Source: CAZVQX01 sp964629735
GTDB taxonomy: Bacteria; Bacillota_I; Bacilli_A; RF39; UBA660
Direction of reading: 5' to 3'
DNA length: 30,263 nucleotides
Assembly (NCBI GenBank): GCA_964629735.1
Contig: CAZVQX010000008.1
Coordinates: 1-30,263, forward strand
Shown in pieces: positions 1-8,629 of the stretch. Position 1 is the first letter of the stretch; every line of letters starts with the position of its first letter. The notes under the pieces are model-generated. The model was not told the origin of the DNA, made no database searches, and saw nothing but the letters and a program-made list of their open reading frames with translations. A program made the translations under genes and the position numbers.

Positions 1-26
1 ATAGTGCGGAGGGGGAATTACATTTA

Positions 27-1619
27 ATGAAAAACAAAGGTTTTACATTAATTGAATTATTAGCTGTTATAGTTATTTTAGGGATAATAATGTTAATAGC
101 AACACCGTTAATAATAAACGTGATAAGCGATGCAAGAAAAGGTGTTTTTAAAAATTCTGCTTATGGGTTAGTAAAAACTGGTGAAAATGAATATATGTTA
201 AATCAATTAAATGGAGAAACAAAAAATTTAATCTATGAGTTTAGTGATGGTGAAATAGTTAATGGTCAAAAATTCGACTTTAAGGGAAAACCTCCTAAAG
301 GTGGTTCCATTATAATAAGATGGGATGGCAAAGTTGCCATGGCTATTTATGACGAAAAATGGTGTGCAATAAAAAATTATGAAAATAATGAAGTAGATAT
401 AATTAAATATAAAGCGGATGGTAGTTGTAAATTGCCAGAATTTGTTGATACGAGTGGGGCGAATGCTCCATTATTGGTAAGTGGTATGACTCCAATCAAA
501 TGGGATGGAACTAATTGGGTAGAACCCCAAAATATTGATGATCCTTATAAACAAGATTGGTATAATTATGGTGAAAAAAAGTGGGCGAATGCCAAAACTA
601 AAGATGGCTCTTATTGGGTGTGGATTCCAAGATACGCTTATTCAATTACTAACGGTTATCATACAAGTACGACCGGTAATATTGATGTTAAATTCTTGGA
701 AAACAAAACAAATATAACAAAAGATGGTACAATGATATCAACATTACCAACGTATGTGGGAGATAAACAAACTAATTATGTAAAACATCCTGCATTTGAT
801 TTTGATGGTGAAATAAGTGGTTTTTGGATAGCTAAATTTGAACCTAGTGTAGCTAATCAGAACGATTCTTGCTATATTGATTCAAATAAAACAAATTGTA
901 ATAAATTTACACTAACCCCAAAATTTATTCCGAATGCTGTTTCGTGGAGAAATATAGAATTTGATATGAGCTTTGTTGTTTCTTTGAATATGAAAAATAA
1001 TTCTGTATATGGTTGGAAATCAGAAGATGTTGATACACATTTAATTAAAAATACCGAATGGGGGGCAGTTGCTTATTTAAGTCATTCAAAATATGGTGCA
1101 AATGATTATGTAATGTTTAATAATACAAAGGACTACATCACAGGATGTGCAGCAAGTGAAAAAAATGCTGAGATTGATAATTGTATTAATCCATATAATA
1201 CAATTAAAGGTGAGTTAGCAAGTACAACTCATAATATATATGGCGTATATGATATGAGCGGTGGTGCATGGGAGAGATCCTCTTCATATGTTGATAATGG
1301 TAATAACCCATTAGGTGGTGATCCCAAATATAAAAATGTGTATGCTATAGGGACAACAGATACAAGTTTTGATAATTATAATGCAAATAAAGATAAGTTT
1401 GGTGACTCTGTATATGAAACTAGTGCTTATGATGAAGGATTTAATCATGGTTGGTATATCTCTAATCCTGTTATGCCTAGATTAACAAGTAACTTTTTCT
1501 TGCGTGGTGGTTATAATTCACCAGCACCGTCATATAATATTTTTAGTTATCATGCAAATAACTATATCGAATCAGCAATTTCCTTTCGACCAATTGTAAT
1601 ACCTTTAAGAAATTTATAA
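27..1619 (+). CDS. Pseudopilin-like secreted protein with C-terminal FGE/C-type-lectin-like domain
   Basis: The protein is 530 aa. It begins with a class III (type IV pilin) signal: K-N-K-G then FTLIELLAVIVILGII, with predicted cleavage between G5 and F6 and the conserved Glu at mature position +5 (E10). The hydrophobic helix runs to about residue 34. A short Cys-containing region (WCAIKN near residue 112, GSCK near 132) follows. The large C-terminal part (about 175-530) resembles the formylglycine-generating-enzyme/C-type-lectin fold: GVYDMSGGAWE at about 406-416, LRGG at 492-495, and a terminal SFRPIV. Further Cys pairs near 290-300 and 373-386 suggest disulfides, consistent with an exported domain. 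A GGAGGGGG Shine-Dalgarno sequence lies upstream of the ATG. I infer a surface-displayed, possibly ligand-binding protein processed by a prepilin peptidase. No other pilus genes are in the window. Enzymatic FGE activity is not supported. Confidence 0.75.
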   Translation: MKNKGFTLIELLAVIVILGIIMLIATPLIINVISDARKGVFKNSAYGLVKTGENEYMLNQLNGETKNLIYEFSDGEIVNGQKFDFKGKPPKGGSIIIRWDGKVAMAIYDEKWCAIKNYENNEVDIIKYKADGSCKLPEFVDTSGANAPLLVSGMTPIKWDGTNWVEPQNIDDPYKQDWYNYGEKKWANAKTKDGSYWVWIPRYAYSITNGYHTSTTGNIDVKFLENKTNITKDGTMISTLPTYVGDKQTNYVKHPAFDFDGEISGFWIAKFEPSVANQNDSCYIDSNKTNCNKFTLTPKFIPNAVSWRNIEFDMSFVVSLNMKNNSVYGWKSEDVDTHLIKNTEWGAVAYLSHSKYGANDYVMFNNTKDYITGCAASEKNAEIDNCINPYNTIKGELASTTHNIYGVYDMSGGAWERSSSYVDNGNNPLGGDPKYKNVYAIGTTDTSFDNYNANKDKFGDSVYETSAYDEGFNHGWYISNPVMPRLTSNFFLRGGYNSPAPSYNIFSYHANNYIESAISFRPIVIPLRNL

Positions 1620-1626
1620 TAAACAT

Positions 1627-1654
1627 AAAAAAAGATACTTGGTATCTTTTTAAT
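1627..1654 (+). terminator. Rho-independent terminator after the pseudopilin gene
   Basis: A 10-bp stem (AAAAAGATAC / GTATCTTTTT) with a TTG loop starts 8 nt after the stop codon and is followed by a T-rich tract. It is AT-rich, so only moderately strong. Confidence 0.65.
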
Positions 1655-1666
1655 TTGTTCTTTTTT

Positions 1667-1675
1667 TGTTATAAT
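1667..1675 (+). promoter_or_regulatory. Extended -10 promoter of the rlmN operon
   Basis: TG-T-TATAAT is a perfect extended -10 immediately after the T-rich tail of the preceding terminator. The position 17 bp upstream (1647-1652, TTTTTA) is a poor -35, so the extended -10 probably carries recognition. Predicted start of transcription is near 1682, giving a 5' UTR of about 12 nt. Confidence 0.6.
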
Positions 1676-1693
1676 TTATATAGGGTGTGAAAT

Positions 1694-2719
1694 ATGCAAC
1701 ATATATATAATTATACAATTGATAAATTAGATGATTATTTTTTAAATAATGATTTAAAAAAATTTCGTAGTATTCAGTTATTTGAATGGTTATACCAAAA
1801 AAGGATTAATGATTTTGAAGAAATAACTAATATGAAGAAAGAAGTTATTGAAAAATTAAAACAAGACTTTAAAATACCCAGGTTAGAGATTGTAAAAAAA
1901 CAGGAAGATACTGATGTTTATAAATATTTATTTTTATTAGAAGATAAAAATATGGTAGAGGCTGTTTTAATGAAGCATAATTATGGTAATAGTCTATGTG
2001 TTTCAACGCAAGTTGGATGTAATATGGGATGTCAGTTTTGTGAAAGTGGACGCCTTAAAAAAATTCGTAATTTAGAAGTATATGAAATGGTTTTACAAAT
2101 TTTAGAAATAGAAGCTGATTTAGAGTTGCGAATTTCACATATTGTTTTAATGGGAATTGGGGAACCTTTTGATAATTATAATAATGTAATAAATTTCATT
2201 AATATTATTAATCATCCAAAAGGTATTAATATAGGGGCCCGTCATATAACAATTTCTACAAGTGGACTAGTGCCTAAAATTGAACAATTTATTAAAGATG
2301 GTGGGCAAGTTAATTTGGCAGTTTCTCTTCACGCGCCGAATGACCATATTCGTAATCAATTAATGCCAATCAATAAAGCTTATCCTATAAAAAAATTAAT
2401 TGAATCTTTAAAGAAATATACAAAAATTACTAATCGCCGAGTTACAATCGAATATATTATGTTGAGAGGAATAAATGATAGTAGTGAATGTGCTTTAGAA
2501 TTATCTCGGTTATTAAGAGGAATTAATTGTTATGTGAACTTAATTCCATATAATGAGACTAGTAATTCAAAATTTAAAAAAAGTATGGAAGAGGATATTA
2601 AAAATTTTTATGATATTTTGAAAAAACAAAAAATAAATGTAACAATCAGAAGAGAGTTTGGATCAAATTTAGATGCAGCTTGTGGTCAGCTACGCTCTAA
2701 TTATAAGGAGGATTTATAA
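1694..2719 (+). CDS. rlmN: RlmN, dual-specificity 23S rRNA A2503 / tRNA A37 C2-methyltransferase
   Basis: This 341-aa radical SAM enzyme methylates C2 of adenine 2503 in 23S rRNA; family members also act on tRNA A37. The radical-SAM cluster motif CxxxCxxC is C109, C113, C116 (VGCNMGCQFCESG). The C-terminal resolving Cys is in DAACGQLR (C330). GIGEPFDNY and HITISTSG are the usual SAM-binding and strand motifs of the family. Length is normal. It is the first gene of a compact operon and its TAA overlaps the next ATG (TAATG), implying translational coupling. The order rlmN-prpC-prkC-rsgA-rpe is the one found in Bacillus subtilis. Confidence 0.95.
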   Translation: MQHIYNYTIDKLDDYFLNNDLKKFRSIQLFEWLYQKRINDFEEITNMKKEVIEKLKQDFKIPRLEIVKKQEDTDVYKYLFLLEDKNMVEAVLMKHNYGNSLCVSTQVGCNMGCQFCESGRLKKIRNLEVYEMVLQILEIEADLELRISHIVLMGIGEPFDNYNNVINFINIINHPKGINIGARHITISTSGLVPKIEQFIKDGGQVNLAVSLHAPNDHIRNQLMPINKAYPIKKLIESLKKYTKITNRRVTIEYIMLRGINDSSECALELSRLLRGINCYVNLIPYNETSNSKFKKSMEEDIKNFYDILKKQKINVTIRREFGSNLDAACGQLRSNYKEDL

Positions 2720-3459
2720 TGGAATATTTTTATTTAACCGATTCAGGTAAAGTTCGAGACCATAATGAAGATAGTGTAACAATTTTAAAAAACGATAATG
2801 ATGAATATTTGTTAGTAGTTGCCGATGGGATGGGGGGACATCGAACTGGTGAAATAGCTTCTAGTATTGCTATTACTCATATTGGTAAACGCTTTAAAGA
2901 ATTGAGTAGTGTTGGTAATAAAGTTGATGCTATTAATTGGGTTAAAGATACAGTTAGTGAAATTAATATTTTAATTTACAAATATACTGAAGACCATCCA
3001 GAAAGTGTTGGTATGGGGACAACAATAGTTTTATGTATAAAAACAAAAGAATATTTGTTGTTTGGTAATATTGGTGATAGTTCTGGTTTTGTTTTTAAAA
3101 ATAAAAAATTACATAAAATAACCGTTGATCATACATTAGTAAATATGTTATTAGCTTCTGGTGAATTAACCCCTGAAGAAGCTAAAGATCATCCAAGAAA
3201 AAATGTTTTAATGCGTGCTTTAGGTGCAACTAGCAAAGTTGAAATGGATGTCTTTGATGTAGAAACGGATGTAGATGGAGTATTATTATGTAGTGATGGT
3301 TTAACTAATATGTTAGAAGAGGATCAAATTAGTCGAGTTTTAAATGAAAAAATTTCATTAGAAGAAAAAGTTCGAAAATTAATAGTCAAAAGTAATAATC
3401 GTGGTGGAACTGATAATATATCAGTAGCGTGCTTTATGAAGGTTGGTGATGATGAGTGA
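2719..3459 (+). CDS. prpC: PP2C-family Ser/Thr protein phosphatase (PrpC/Stp)
   Basis: The protein is 246 aa. It is a metal-dependent PPM phosphatase that removes phosphate from targets of the neighbouring PASTA kinase. Visible motifs are RDHNED near residue 13, DGMGGH (D36, G37), GDSSG, SDGLTN (D193) and GGTDNIS near 229-235, with acidic residues positioned to bind Mn/Mg. Length is typical of bacterial single-domain PP2C. The start codon overlaps the rlmN stop and its TGA overlaps the kinase start, so phosphatase and kinase are translationally coupled. No membrane segment is present, so it acts in the cytoplasm. Confidence 0.95.
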   Translation: MEYFYLTDSGKVRDHNEDSVTILKNDNDEYLLVVADGMGGHRTGEIASSIAITHIGKRFKELSSVGNKVDAINWVKDTVSEINILIYKYTEDHPESVGMGTTIVLCIKTKEYLLFGNIGDSSGFVFKNKKLHKITVDHTLVNMLLASGELTPEEAKDHPRKNVLMRALGATSKVEMDVFDVETDVDGVLLCSDGLTNMLEEDQISRVLNEKISLEEKVRKLIVKSNNRGGTDNISVACFMKVGDDE

Positions 3460-5168
3460 TTATGAAAGGTCAAAAAATAAATGATCGTTATCAAATAATT
3501 AGACTAATTGGTGAAGGTGGTATGGCTAATGTTTATCTAGCACAAGATACAATTTTAGACCGACGGGTAGCTGTTAAAATTCTCCGTGGTGATTTGGCCG
3601 ATGACGAAAAATTTGTTCGACGTTTTCAACGTGAAGCAATTTCCGCAAGTTCCTTAAATCATCCTAATATTGTTGAGATGTATGATGTTGGTGAAGATGA
3701 TGGTAAATATTTTATTGTCATGGAATATATTGATGGCCGTACATTGAAGAGTTTAATTAAAAGAAGGGGAGCCTTAACCATTCCAGAAGTAATTGATATT
3801 ATGGGTCAATTAACAAGTGCTATTTCACATGCTCATGACGCTTATATAATTCATCGTGATATTAAACCTCAAAATGTTTTAATATTAGATGATGGCCGTG
3901 TTAAAATAACTGATTTTGGGATTGCTATGGCATTAAATAGTAATGAATTAACCCAAACTAATTCGGTAATGGGGTCAGTTCATTATTTACCACCCGAACA
4001 AGCAAGTGGTAGTGGTTCAACTATAAAAAGTGATATTTATTCATTAGGAATTTTAATGTTTGAATTATTAACTGGTAAAATCCCATTCCGTGGCGACAAT
4101 GCTGTAGAAATTGCAATAAAACAAATGAAAGAACAAATTCCAAGGATTACTAAGATAAATCCAGAGATACCACAAAGTATTGAAAATATTATTTTAAGAG
4201 CTTGTGCAAAAAACCCTAAAAATCGTTATGATAGTGTAGTGGAAATGTATAATGATATTGAAAAATCATTATCAGAAGAAATGAAGGATGTAAAAAGACT
4301 TATATATAAGTATCCAGAACAAGATTTAGAAGAAACAAAAGTAATGCAACCTATTAATGTTAATAAAAATATAAAAAAAGGTGATGAAATGAAAAAAAGA
4401 AAAGAGGAAACTATTAATAAAGTTTTAATTGTTTTAGGAATAGTTGCTGCAGCATTAGTTACTATTTTAAGTTTATTTATTATTATTTTACCTAAAATAA
4501 CTAATGTAAAAGAAGTTAAAATACCAGATGTATCTAAATTATCAGTAGTTGAAGCTGAAAAAAAATTAAAAGAACTGGGACTTCAAGTAGCTACTGAAGT
4601 TGATGAAGATTATAGTAGCGATATTGAAGAAGGTTTAGTTATTAGTACTAAACCAATATCAGGACGTAGTATTAAAGTTGGTACTGAAGTAAAACTTATT
4701 GTTTCATTAGGTTTTAAAGGGATTGTTATAGAAGATTATGTTGGTAAAAACCTTTTTGAAGTAAAAGGAATGTTAGATACAAAAGGAATTCATGTTTTAT
4801 CCGAAAAAAAAGAAGTTGATAATCCTAAAAAATATAAAGAAAACGTTATAATTGAACAAAAACCAGCGCCAGGAACAAAAGTTGCTGAAGGAGATACGGT
4901 AACTTTAATAATACCAGAAATTATTATTGAATATCCTGATTTTGTTGCTGAAGGATGGTCTGTCCCAGATGTTGAAAATTTCGCTAAAGAGTATGGAATA
5001 AATTTAACAATTGATTATAAAGAAACTGATTCATACAATGTTGGTACAATTATTTCACAAAGTAGAGCACCTAAATCGCCAGTTCAAGCTGGAGCACCAT
5101 TAAAAATAACGGTTGCTGCTGCCCCAGTTGTGACTGATCCAATTGATGCTATTATAGGGGAGAGTTAA
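3456..5168 (+). CDS. prkC: PASTA-domain Ser/Thr protein kinase (PrkC/Stk)
   Basis: The protein is 570 aa if the GTG at 3456 is used. That codon overlaps the prpC stop (GTGA) and sits 6 nt after GGTGA. An in-frame ATG at 3462 is the alternative and would remove two residues. The kinase domain (about 10-275) has the glycine loop GEGGMANVYL (19-28), VAVK with Lys41, HRDIKPQN (Asp135) and DFG (153-155), with PPEQASG in the activation-segment region. One membrane helix lies at about 323-349. Three extracellular PASTA repeats follow (about 356-558), the third more divergent. The family senses muropeptides or lipid II and controls cell-wall growth, germination and translation factors. With PrpC next door it forms a complete reversible signalling pair. 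Confidence 0.96.
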   Translation: MIMKGQKINDRYQIIRLIGEGGMANVYLAQDTILDRRVAVKILRGDLADDEKFVRRFQREAISASSLNHPNIVEMYDVGEDDGKYFIVMEYIDGRTLKSLIKRRGALTIPEVIDIMGQLTSAISHAHDAYIIHRDIKPQNVLILDDGRVKITDFGIAMALNSNELTQTNSVMGSVHYLPPEQASGSGSTIKSDIYSLGILMFELLTGKIPFRGDNAVEIAIKQMKEQIPRITKINPEIPQSIENIILRACAKNPKNRYDSVVEMYNDIEKSLSEEMKDVKRLIYKYPEQDLEETKVMQPINVNKNIKKGDEMKKRKEETINKVLIVLGIVAAALVTILSLFIIILPKITNVKEVKIPDVSKLSVVEAEKKLKELGLQVATEVDEDYSSDIEEGLVISTKPISGRSIKVGTEVKLIVSLGFKGIVIEDYVGKNLFEVKGMLDTKGIHVLSEKKEVDNPKKYKENVIIEQKPAPGTKVAEGDTVTLIIPEIIIEYPDFVAEGWSVPDVENFAKEYGINLTIDYKETDSYNVGTIISQSRAPKSPVQAGAPLKITVAAAPVVTDPIDAIIGES

Positions 5169-6001
5169 TGCAAGGTAGAATTATTAAATTAATAAGTAAT
5201 AATTACACTGTATTAATTGATAGTAAGTTTTACGTTTGTAAATCGCGTGGTCGATTCCGTAATGACAATATTCGCCCAACGGTTGGTGATATTGTTACAG
5301 TTGATTTAAGTAATAATTATATTTTAGAAGTCCATCCAAGAAAAAACCTTTTAACACGTCCAACGGTTAGTAATATTGATCAAGTAGTTATCATTGCCAG
5401 TTTAAAAGAACCAGATTTTTCAACTTTCTTATTAGATAAGCTATTAGTTATAATTGAGTATAATAATATTACTCCGATTATTTGTTTTACAAAATTAGAT
5501 TTGTTAACAAAAGATGAATTGGATGAGTTTAAACTTTATTTTGATTATTATAAAAAACTAGGGTATAAAGTTTATTTAAATACAGAAACAGAAGAAATCA
5601 AAAAAATATTTAAAGATAAGATAACTGTTTTTACCGGACAAAGTGGTGCTGGTAAATCGACATTATTAAATAAATTAGATAGTTCATTAAATATTTTAAC
5701 AGCACCTATTTCCAAGGCCTTAGGCCGTGGAAAACACACAACCAGACATGTTGAGTTAATTTCACTGTTTGATGGTTTAGTAGCAGATACACCAGGTTTT
5801 TCATCAATTAATTTTAATGGAATGACCCAATCGGATATTCGTGACAATATGGTTGAGTTTAATTTATACCGTCATGATTGTGAGTATAAAGATTGTCTTC
5901 ATAATAAAGAAAACAAATGTAAAATAAAAGCAAAAACAAATGATAATACAATTTTACAAAGTAGATATGATAATTATATAAAATTTATAGGAGAGGTTTG
6001 A
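5168..6001 (+). CDS. rsgA: RsgA, circularly permuted GTPase for 30S subunit maturation
   Basis: The protein is 277 aa. The GTPase motifs are in permuted order: G4 TKLD (108-111) precedes the P-loop GQSGAGKST (157-165), then GRGKHTTRH and DTPGF. An N-terminal OB-fold region spans about 1-70. A C-terminal zinc site is formed by C238, C243, H245 and C251. RsgA checks late 30S assembly and is released on GTP hydrolysis. In B. subtilis it is a PrkC substrate, which fits its place next to the kinase. Its ATG overlaps the prkC stop codon (TAATG). Confidence 0.96.
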   Translation: MQGRIIKLISNNYTVLIDSKFYVCKSRGRFRNDNIRPTVGDIVTVDLSNNYILEVHPRKNLLTRPTVSNIDQVVIIASLKEPDFSTFLLDKLLVIIEYNNITPIICFTKLDLLTKDELDEFKLYFDYYKKLGYKVYLNTETEEIKKIFKDKITVFTGQSGAGKSTLLNKLDSSLNILTAPISKALGRGKHTTRHVELISLFDGLVADTPGFSSINFNGMTQSDIRDNMVEFNLYRHDCEYKDCLHNKENKCKIKAKTNDNTILQSRYDNYIKFIGEV

Positions 6002-6005
6002 TATT

Positions 6006-6644
6006 GTGAAATTATCAGCATCATTTTTATCAATAAAAAACAATTTAAAAGAAAATATCGAATTATTAGCTAATACGAATATTGATTATTTACATTTAGA
6101 TATTATGGATGGTATTTTTGTTAATAATAAAACATATCAAATAGGAGAAATTGAAGAATTATTAAAAAATATCAATAAAAAGTTAGATGTTCACTTAATG
6201 GTAAGCGATATAAAAAAATATATTGATGATTATGCTCGATTAAATCCAGAATTTATTACCTTTCATTTTGAAGCTACAAATGATACTGAGAGTATTATAA
6301 AATATATTAAAGCCAAAAATATTAAAGTTGGTCTTTCTATTAAACCAAATACAGATGTTGAAGTTATAAAAGAATATTTACCATATATTGATTTAATACT
6401 TGTAATGAGTGTCGAACCAGGATATGGTGGTCAAAAATTTATAATGCCAACTGCTGCTAAAATTCAAAAATTACAATCCATTAGAAAAAATTATAATTTA
6501 AGTTTTTTAATCGAAGTAGATGGTGGTATTAATGCTGATACAATAAAATATTGTCGAGGTGCTGATATTATTGTTGTAGGAAGTTATATAACTAATGGTG
6601 ATAATTATCAAAAACAAATTAACAATTTAAAAAAGGAAATGTAA
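6006..6644 (+). CDS. rpe: Ribulose-phosphate 3-epimerase
   Basis: The protein is 212 aa. It interconverts ribulose-5-phosphate and xylulose-5-phosphate in the pentose phosphate pathway. TIM-barrel motifs are LHLDIMDG with the metal-binding His/Asp pair, DVHLMV, SVEPGYGGQKF (phosphate loop) and EVDGGIN with the catalytic Asp. The start is a GTG preceded by GGAGAGG at 5991-5997, 4 nt after the rsgA stop, so it is operonic. The usual downstream partner in B. subtilis, thiN, is absent and the operon ends here. Confidence 0.95.
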   Translation: MKLSASFLSIKNNLKENIELLANTNIDYLHLDIMDGIFVNNKTYQIGEIEELLKNINKKLDVHLMVSDIKKYIDDYARLNPEFITFHFEATNDTESIIKYIKAKNIKVGLSIKPNTDVEVIKEYLPYIDLILVMSVEPGYGGQKFIMPTAAKIQKLQSIRKNYNLSFLIEVDGGINADTIKYCRGADIIVVGSYITNGDNYQKQINNLKKEM

Positions 6645-6654
6645 TCCTTTTTTT
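6629..6654 (+). terminator. Terminator of the rlmN-rpe operon, overlapping the rpe stop codon
   Basis: AAAAAAGGA pairs with TCCTTTTTT around the loop AATGTAA, which contains the end of rpe. The 3' arm doubles as the T-tract. Confidence 0.7.
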
Positions 6655-6659
6655 CCTTA

Positions 6660-6688
6660 TAGACTAAAATAAATTTATTTGATATAAT
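6660..6688 (+). promoter_or_regulatory. Sigma-A promoter of the RNase J-like gene
   Basis: -35 TAGACT (6660-6665), 17-bp spacer, extended -10 TG-A-TATAAT (TATAAT at 6683-6688). It begins 5 nt after the preceding terminator. Predicted 5' UTR is about 29 nt. Confidence 0.7.
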
Positions 6689-6723
6689 TAGTTAGGCTTT
6701 TTTAATTTAAAGAAAGGAGAAAA

Positions 6724-8370
6724 ATGAAAAAAATTAAAATATTTAGTCTTGGTGGACTAAATGAAAACGGAAAAAATATGTATATTGTTGAGGTTGATCA
6801 AGATATTTTTGTATTTGATGCTGGCCTTAAATATGCAGATGAAAAAATGTTAGGTGTTGATTATATTATTCCTAACTATGATTATTTAATAGAAAATAGA
6901 AAACGGATTGTTGGAATGTTTATAACCCATGGTCACGATGAACAAATGGGTGCCATTCCAGATATATTATTAGATATACCAGAAATTAAAATATATGCTA
7001 CTTCATTTACATATGAAATAATTAAACAAGAATTAATTGATGAAAAAATGAGTATAGATAATTTAGTAAAAATTCAACCACATAAAAAAATAAAATTTGG
7101 AAAAAACAGTATTTTTCCAATTAGTTTAACTCATTCAGTACCAGATGCAGTCGGTTATGTTTTGTATACTGAGGCAGGTACAATTGTTTATACTGGTAAT
7201 TTTGTTTTTGATCCAACGATGCAAGGTGCTTATAAAACAGATATTGGTAAACTAGCTTACGTTGGGAAACAGGGTGTTTTATGTTTAATGAGTGAATCTC
7301 TATATGCTGATAAACCAGGCTTTACTTCGCCAAATCATCGTATATCAAGTATTATTAGTCAAACTTTAAATAAAAATGATGGTCGAATAATATTTAATAT
7401 TTTTCAAAATCAATTATATCGCATTCAAGAAATTTTTAATGAGGTAAGTAAAACAGACCGTAAAGTTGTTATTATGGGTAAGAGAATTGAAAGTATTATT
7501 ATTAAAGCAATTGATATGAAATATTTACAATTTGATAAAAAGAAAATTGTTTCGATTAATCATTTGAAAGATCCCAACATTGTTGTTTTAGTTTCTGATG
7601 AAAGAGAAAAACCATTTTCAAATATTAATCGAATTGTAAGAGGGTATGATAAATTTGTTAAAATAGATAAATATGATACTGTAGTATTTGCTGCACCAGT
7701 TTATGATGGAATGGAGAAAAGAGCTAATAAAATATTTGATGATATTGCAAAAATCGGTGCTAATTTAATTATTATTCCAAGAAAAAAATATTTAGAGCAT
7801 CACGCTTCAAGTGAAGATTTAATGTTGATGTTAGATTTAATCAAACCAAAATATTATTTTCCAGTTATTGGTGAATATCGACATCAAGTTGCTAATGCCC
7901 AAAATGCTTTAGCTGCAGGTATGAGCCAAAATAATATTTTATTAAAATTAAATGGACAAGTAGCTGAATTTGCGGATGGTAAATTAGTAGATACTAATAA
8001 AAAAATAAAAGCGGATGATATTTTAATAGATGGTAAGACAATCGGTGATATTGGTGAATTGGTTTTAAGAGATCGTGAATCATTAGGTGAGAATGGTGTT
8101 GTTATTGTGACGGCTACTATTTCAAGAGAAACAAAAAAAATAATAGCTGGTCCAGAAATATTAACAAGAGGGTTTATCTTTGTAAAAGAAAATATAGACT
8201 TAATTAAAGAAGCTGAAAAAATTTCAATTGAAGTTATTAATGAACATACAAAAGAAAACTATATAGATTTCAATAAAATAAAACTTGGAATTAGGGATAA
8301 ACTAGGAAAATATTTATATAAGGAAACCGAAGGTAGACCAATGATATTAATCGTAATGCAAGAAATTTAG
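6724..8370 (+). CDS. RNase J-family protein with degenerate active site (RNase J2-like)
   Basis: The protein is 548 aa, the full RNase J length. It has metallo-beta-lactamase, beta-CASP and C-terminal domains; the ending GRPMILIVMQEI is typical. Start: ATG after AAAGGAG. Compared with B. subtilis RNase J1 (HxHxDH, H142, D164, H390), the first motif reads HGHDEQ (69-74), so the Asp and last His are lost. TGDF is TGNF (N159), and the PxHGEYR motif is PVIGEYR (I382). The TGSQGEP region is replaced by SDEREKP. H137 and H360 remain. With most metal ligands missing, it is unlikely to be a competent nuclease alone. In B. subtilis, J2 is also much weaker than J1 and partners with it. I infer a J2-type accessory subunit; a canonical RNase J should exist elsewhere in the genome. 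Confidence 0.88.
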   Translation: MKKIKIFSLGGLNENGKNMYIVEVDQDIFVFDAGLKYADEKMLGVDYIIPNYDYLIENRKRIVGMFITHGHDEQMGAIPDILLDIPEIKIYATSFTYEIIKQELIDEKMSIDNLVKIQPHKKIKFGKNSIFPISLTHSVPDAVGYVLYTEAGTIVYTGNFVFDPTMQGAYKTDIGKLAYVGKQGVLCLMSESLYADKPGFTSPNHRISSIISQTLNKNDGRIIFNIFQNQLYRIQEIFNEVSKTDRKVVIMGKRIESIIIKAIDMKYLQFDKKKIVSINHLKDPNIVVLVSDEREKPFSNINRIVRGYDKFVKIDKYDTVVFAAPVYDGMEKRANKIFDDIAKIGANLIIIPRKKYLEHHASSEDLMLMLDLIKPKYYFPVIGEYRHQVANAQNALAAGMSQNNILLKLNGQVAEFADGKLVDTNKKIKADDILIDGKTIGDIGELVLRDRESLGENGVVIVTATISRETKKIIAGPEILTRGFIFVKENIDLIKEAEKISIEVINEHTKENYIDFNKIKLGIRDKLGKYLYKETEGRPMILIVMQEI

Positions 8371-8409
8371 TATTTCTTTTGATTAATTAAAAATACATTA
8401 TTAATTTGA

Positions 8410-8446
8410 GTAATAAAAGGGTTATAGTCCTTTTATTACTTTTTTA
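8410..8446 (+). terminator. Strong terminator after the RNase J-like gene
   Basis: Perfect 11-bp stem GTAATAAAAGG / CCTTTTATTAC with an 8-nt loop, followed by six Ts. Confidence 0.9.
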
Positions 8447-8576
8447 TAGAACGTTAATAAAATAATGTAAAATAAAAAGATTATACTGGTTTTGTTAAAA
8501 TGTAAATTGAAAATTTAAATGTATTTTCAAATGAATATATGGTATGAATTTTGTTTAATTGCCAATATATATTTAA
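8447..8576. other. Non-coding stretch with a possible extra promoter and hairpin
   Basis: No convincing ORF is present. An extended -10 (TG-T-TAAAAT, -10 hexamer 8496-8501) without a good -35 is followed by an 8-bp inverted repeat TTGAAAAT / ATTTTCAA (8507-8514 and 8523-8530). This could be a second miaB promoter with a structured leader, or chance in AT-rich DNA. Confidence 0.3.
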
Positions 8577-8587
8577 TTGTATATTGG
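8562..8587. repeat. Inverted repeat overlapping the miaB -35 box
   Basis: CCAATATA (8562-8569) and TATATTGG (8580-8587) are separated by 10 bp. The dyad straddles the predicted -35 (8577-8582), a typical position for an operator. It could instead be a chance AT-rich palindrome. Confidence 0.4.
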
Positions 8588-8605
8588 TATATATTATGGT
8601 ATTAT
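8577..8605 (+). promoter_or_regulatory. Predicted promoter of miaB
   Basis: -35 TTGTAT, 17-bp spacer, extended -10 TG-G-TATTAT (8600-8605). Predicted 5' UTR is about 18 nt with a GGAAGTGAG Shine-Dalgarno. Confidence 0.55.
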
Positions 8606-8629
8606 TATTGTTGAGAAGGAAGTGAGAAT

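Noticed and set aside
1142..1619. Diversity-generating retroelement target, on the basis of the C-lectin-like fold
   Set aside because: No reverse transcriptase or template repeat is in the window; kept only as a test under the first finding.
3456..6001. Mycoplasma-type code (TGA = Trp), considered because of the AT content
   Set aside because: prpC and rsgA end in TGA at family-normal lengths and Trp codons are TGG.
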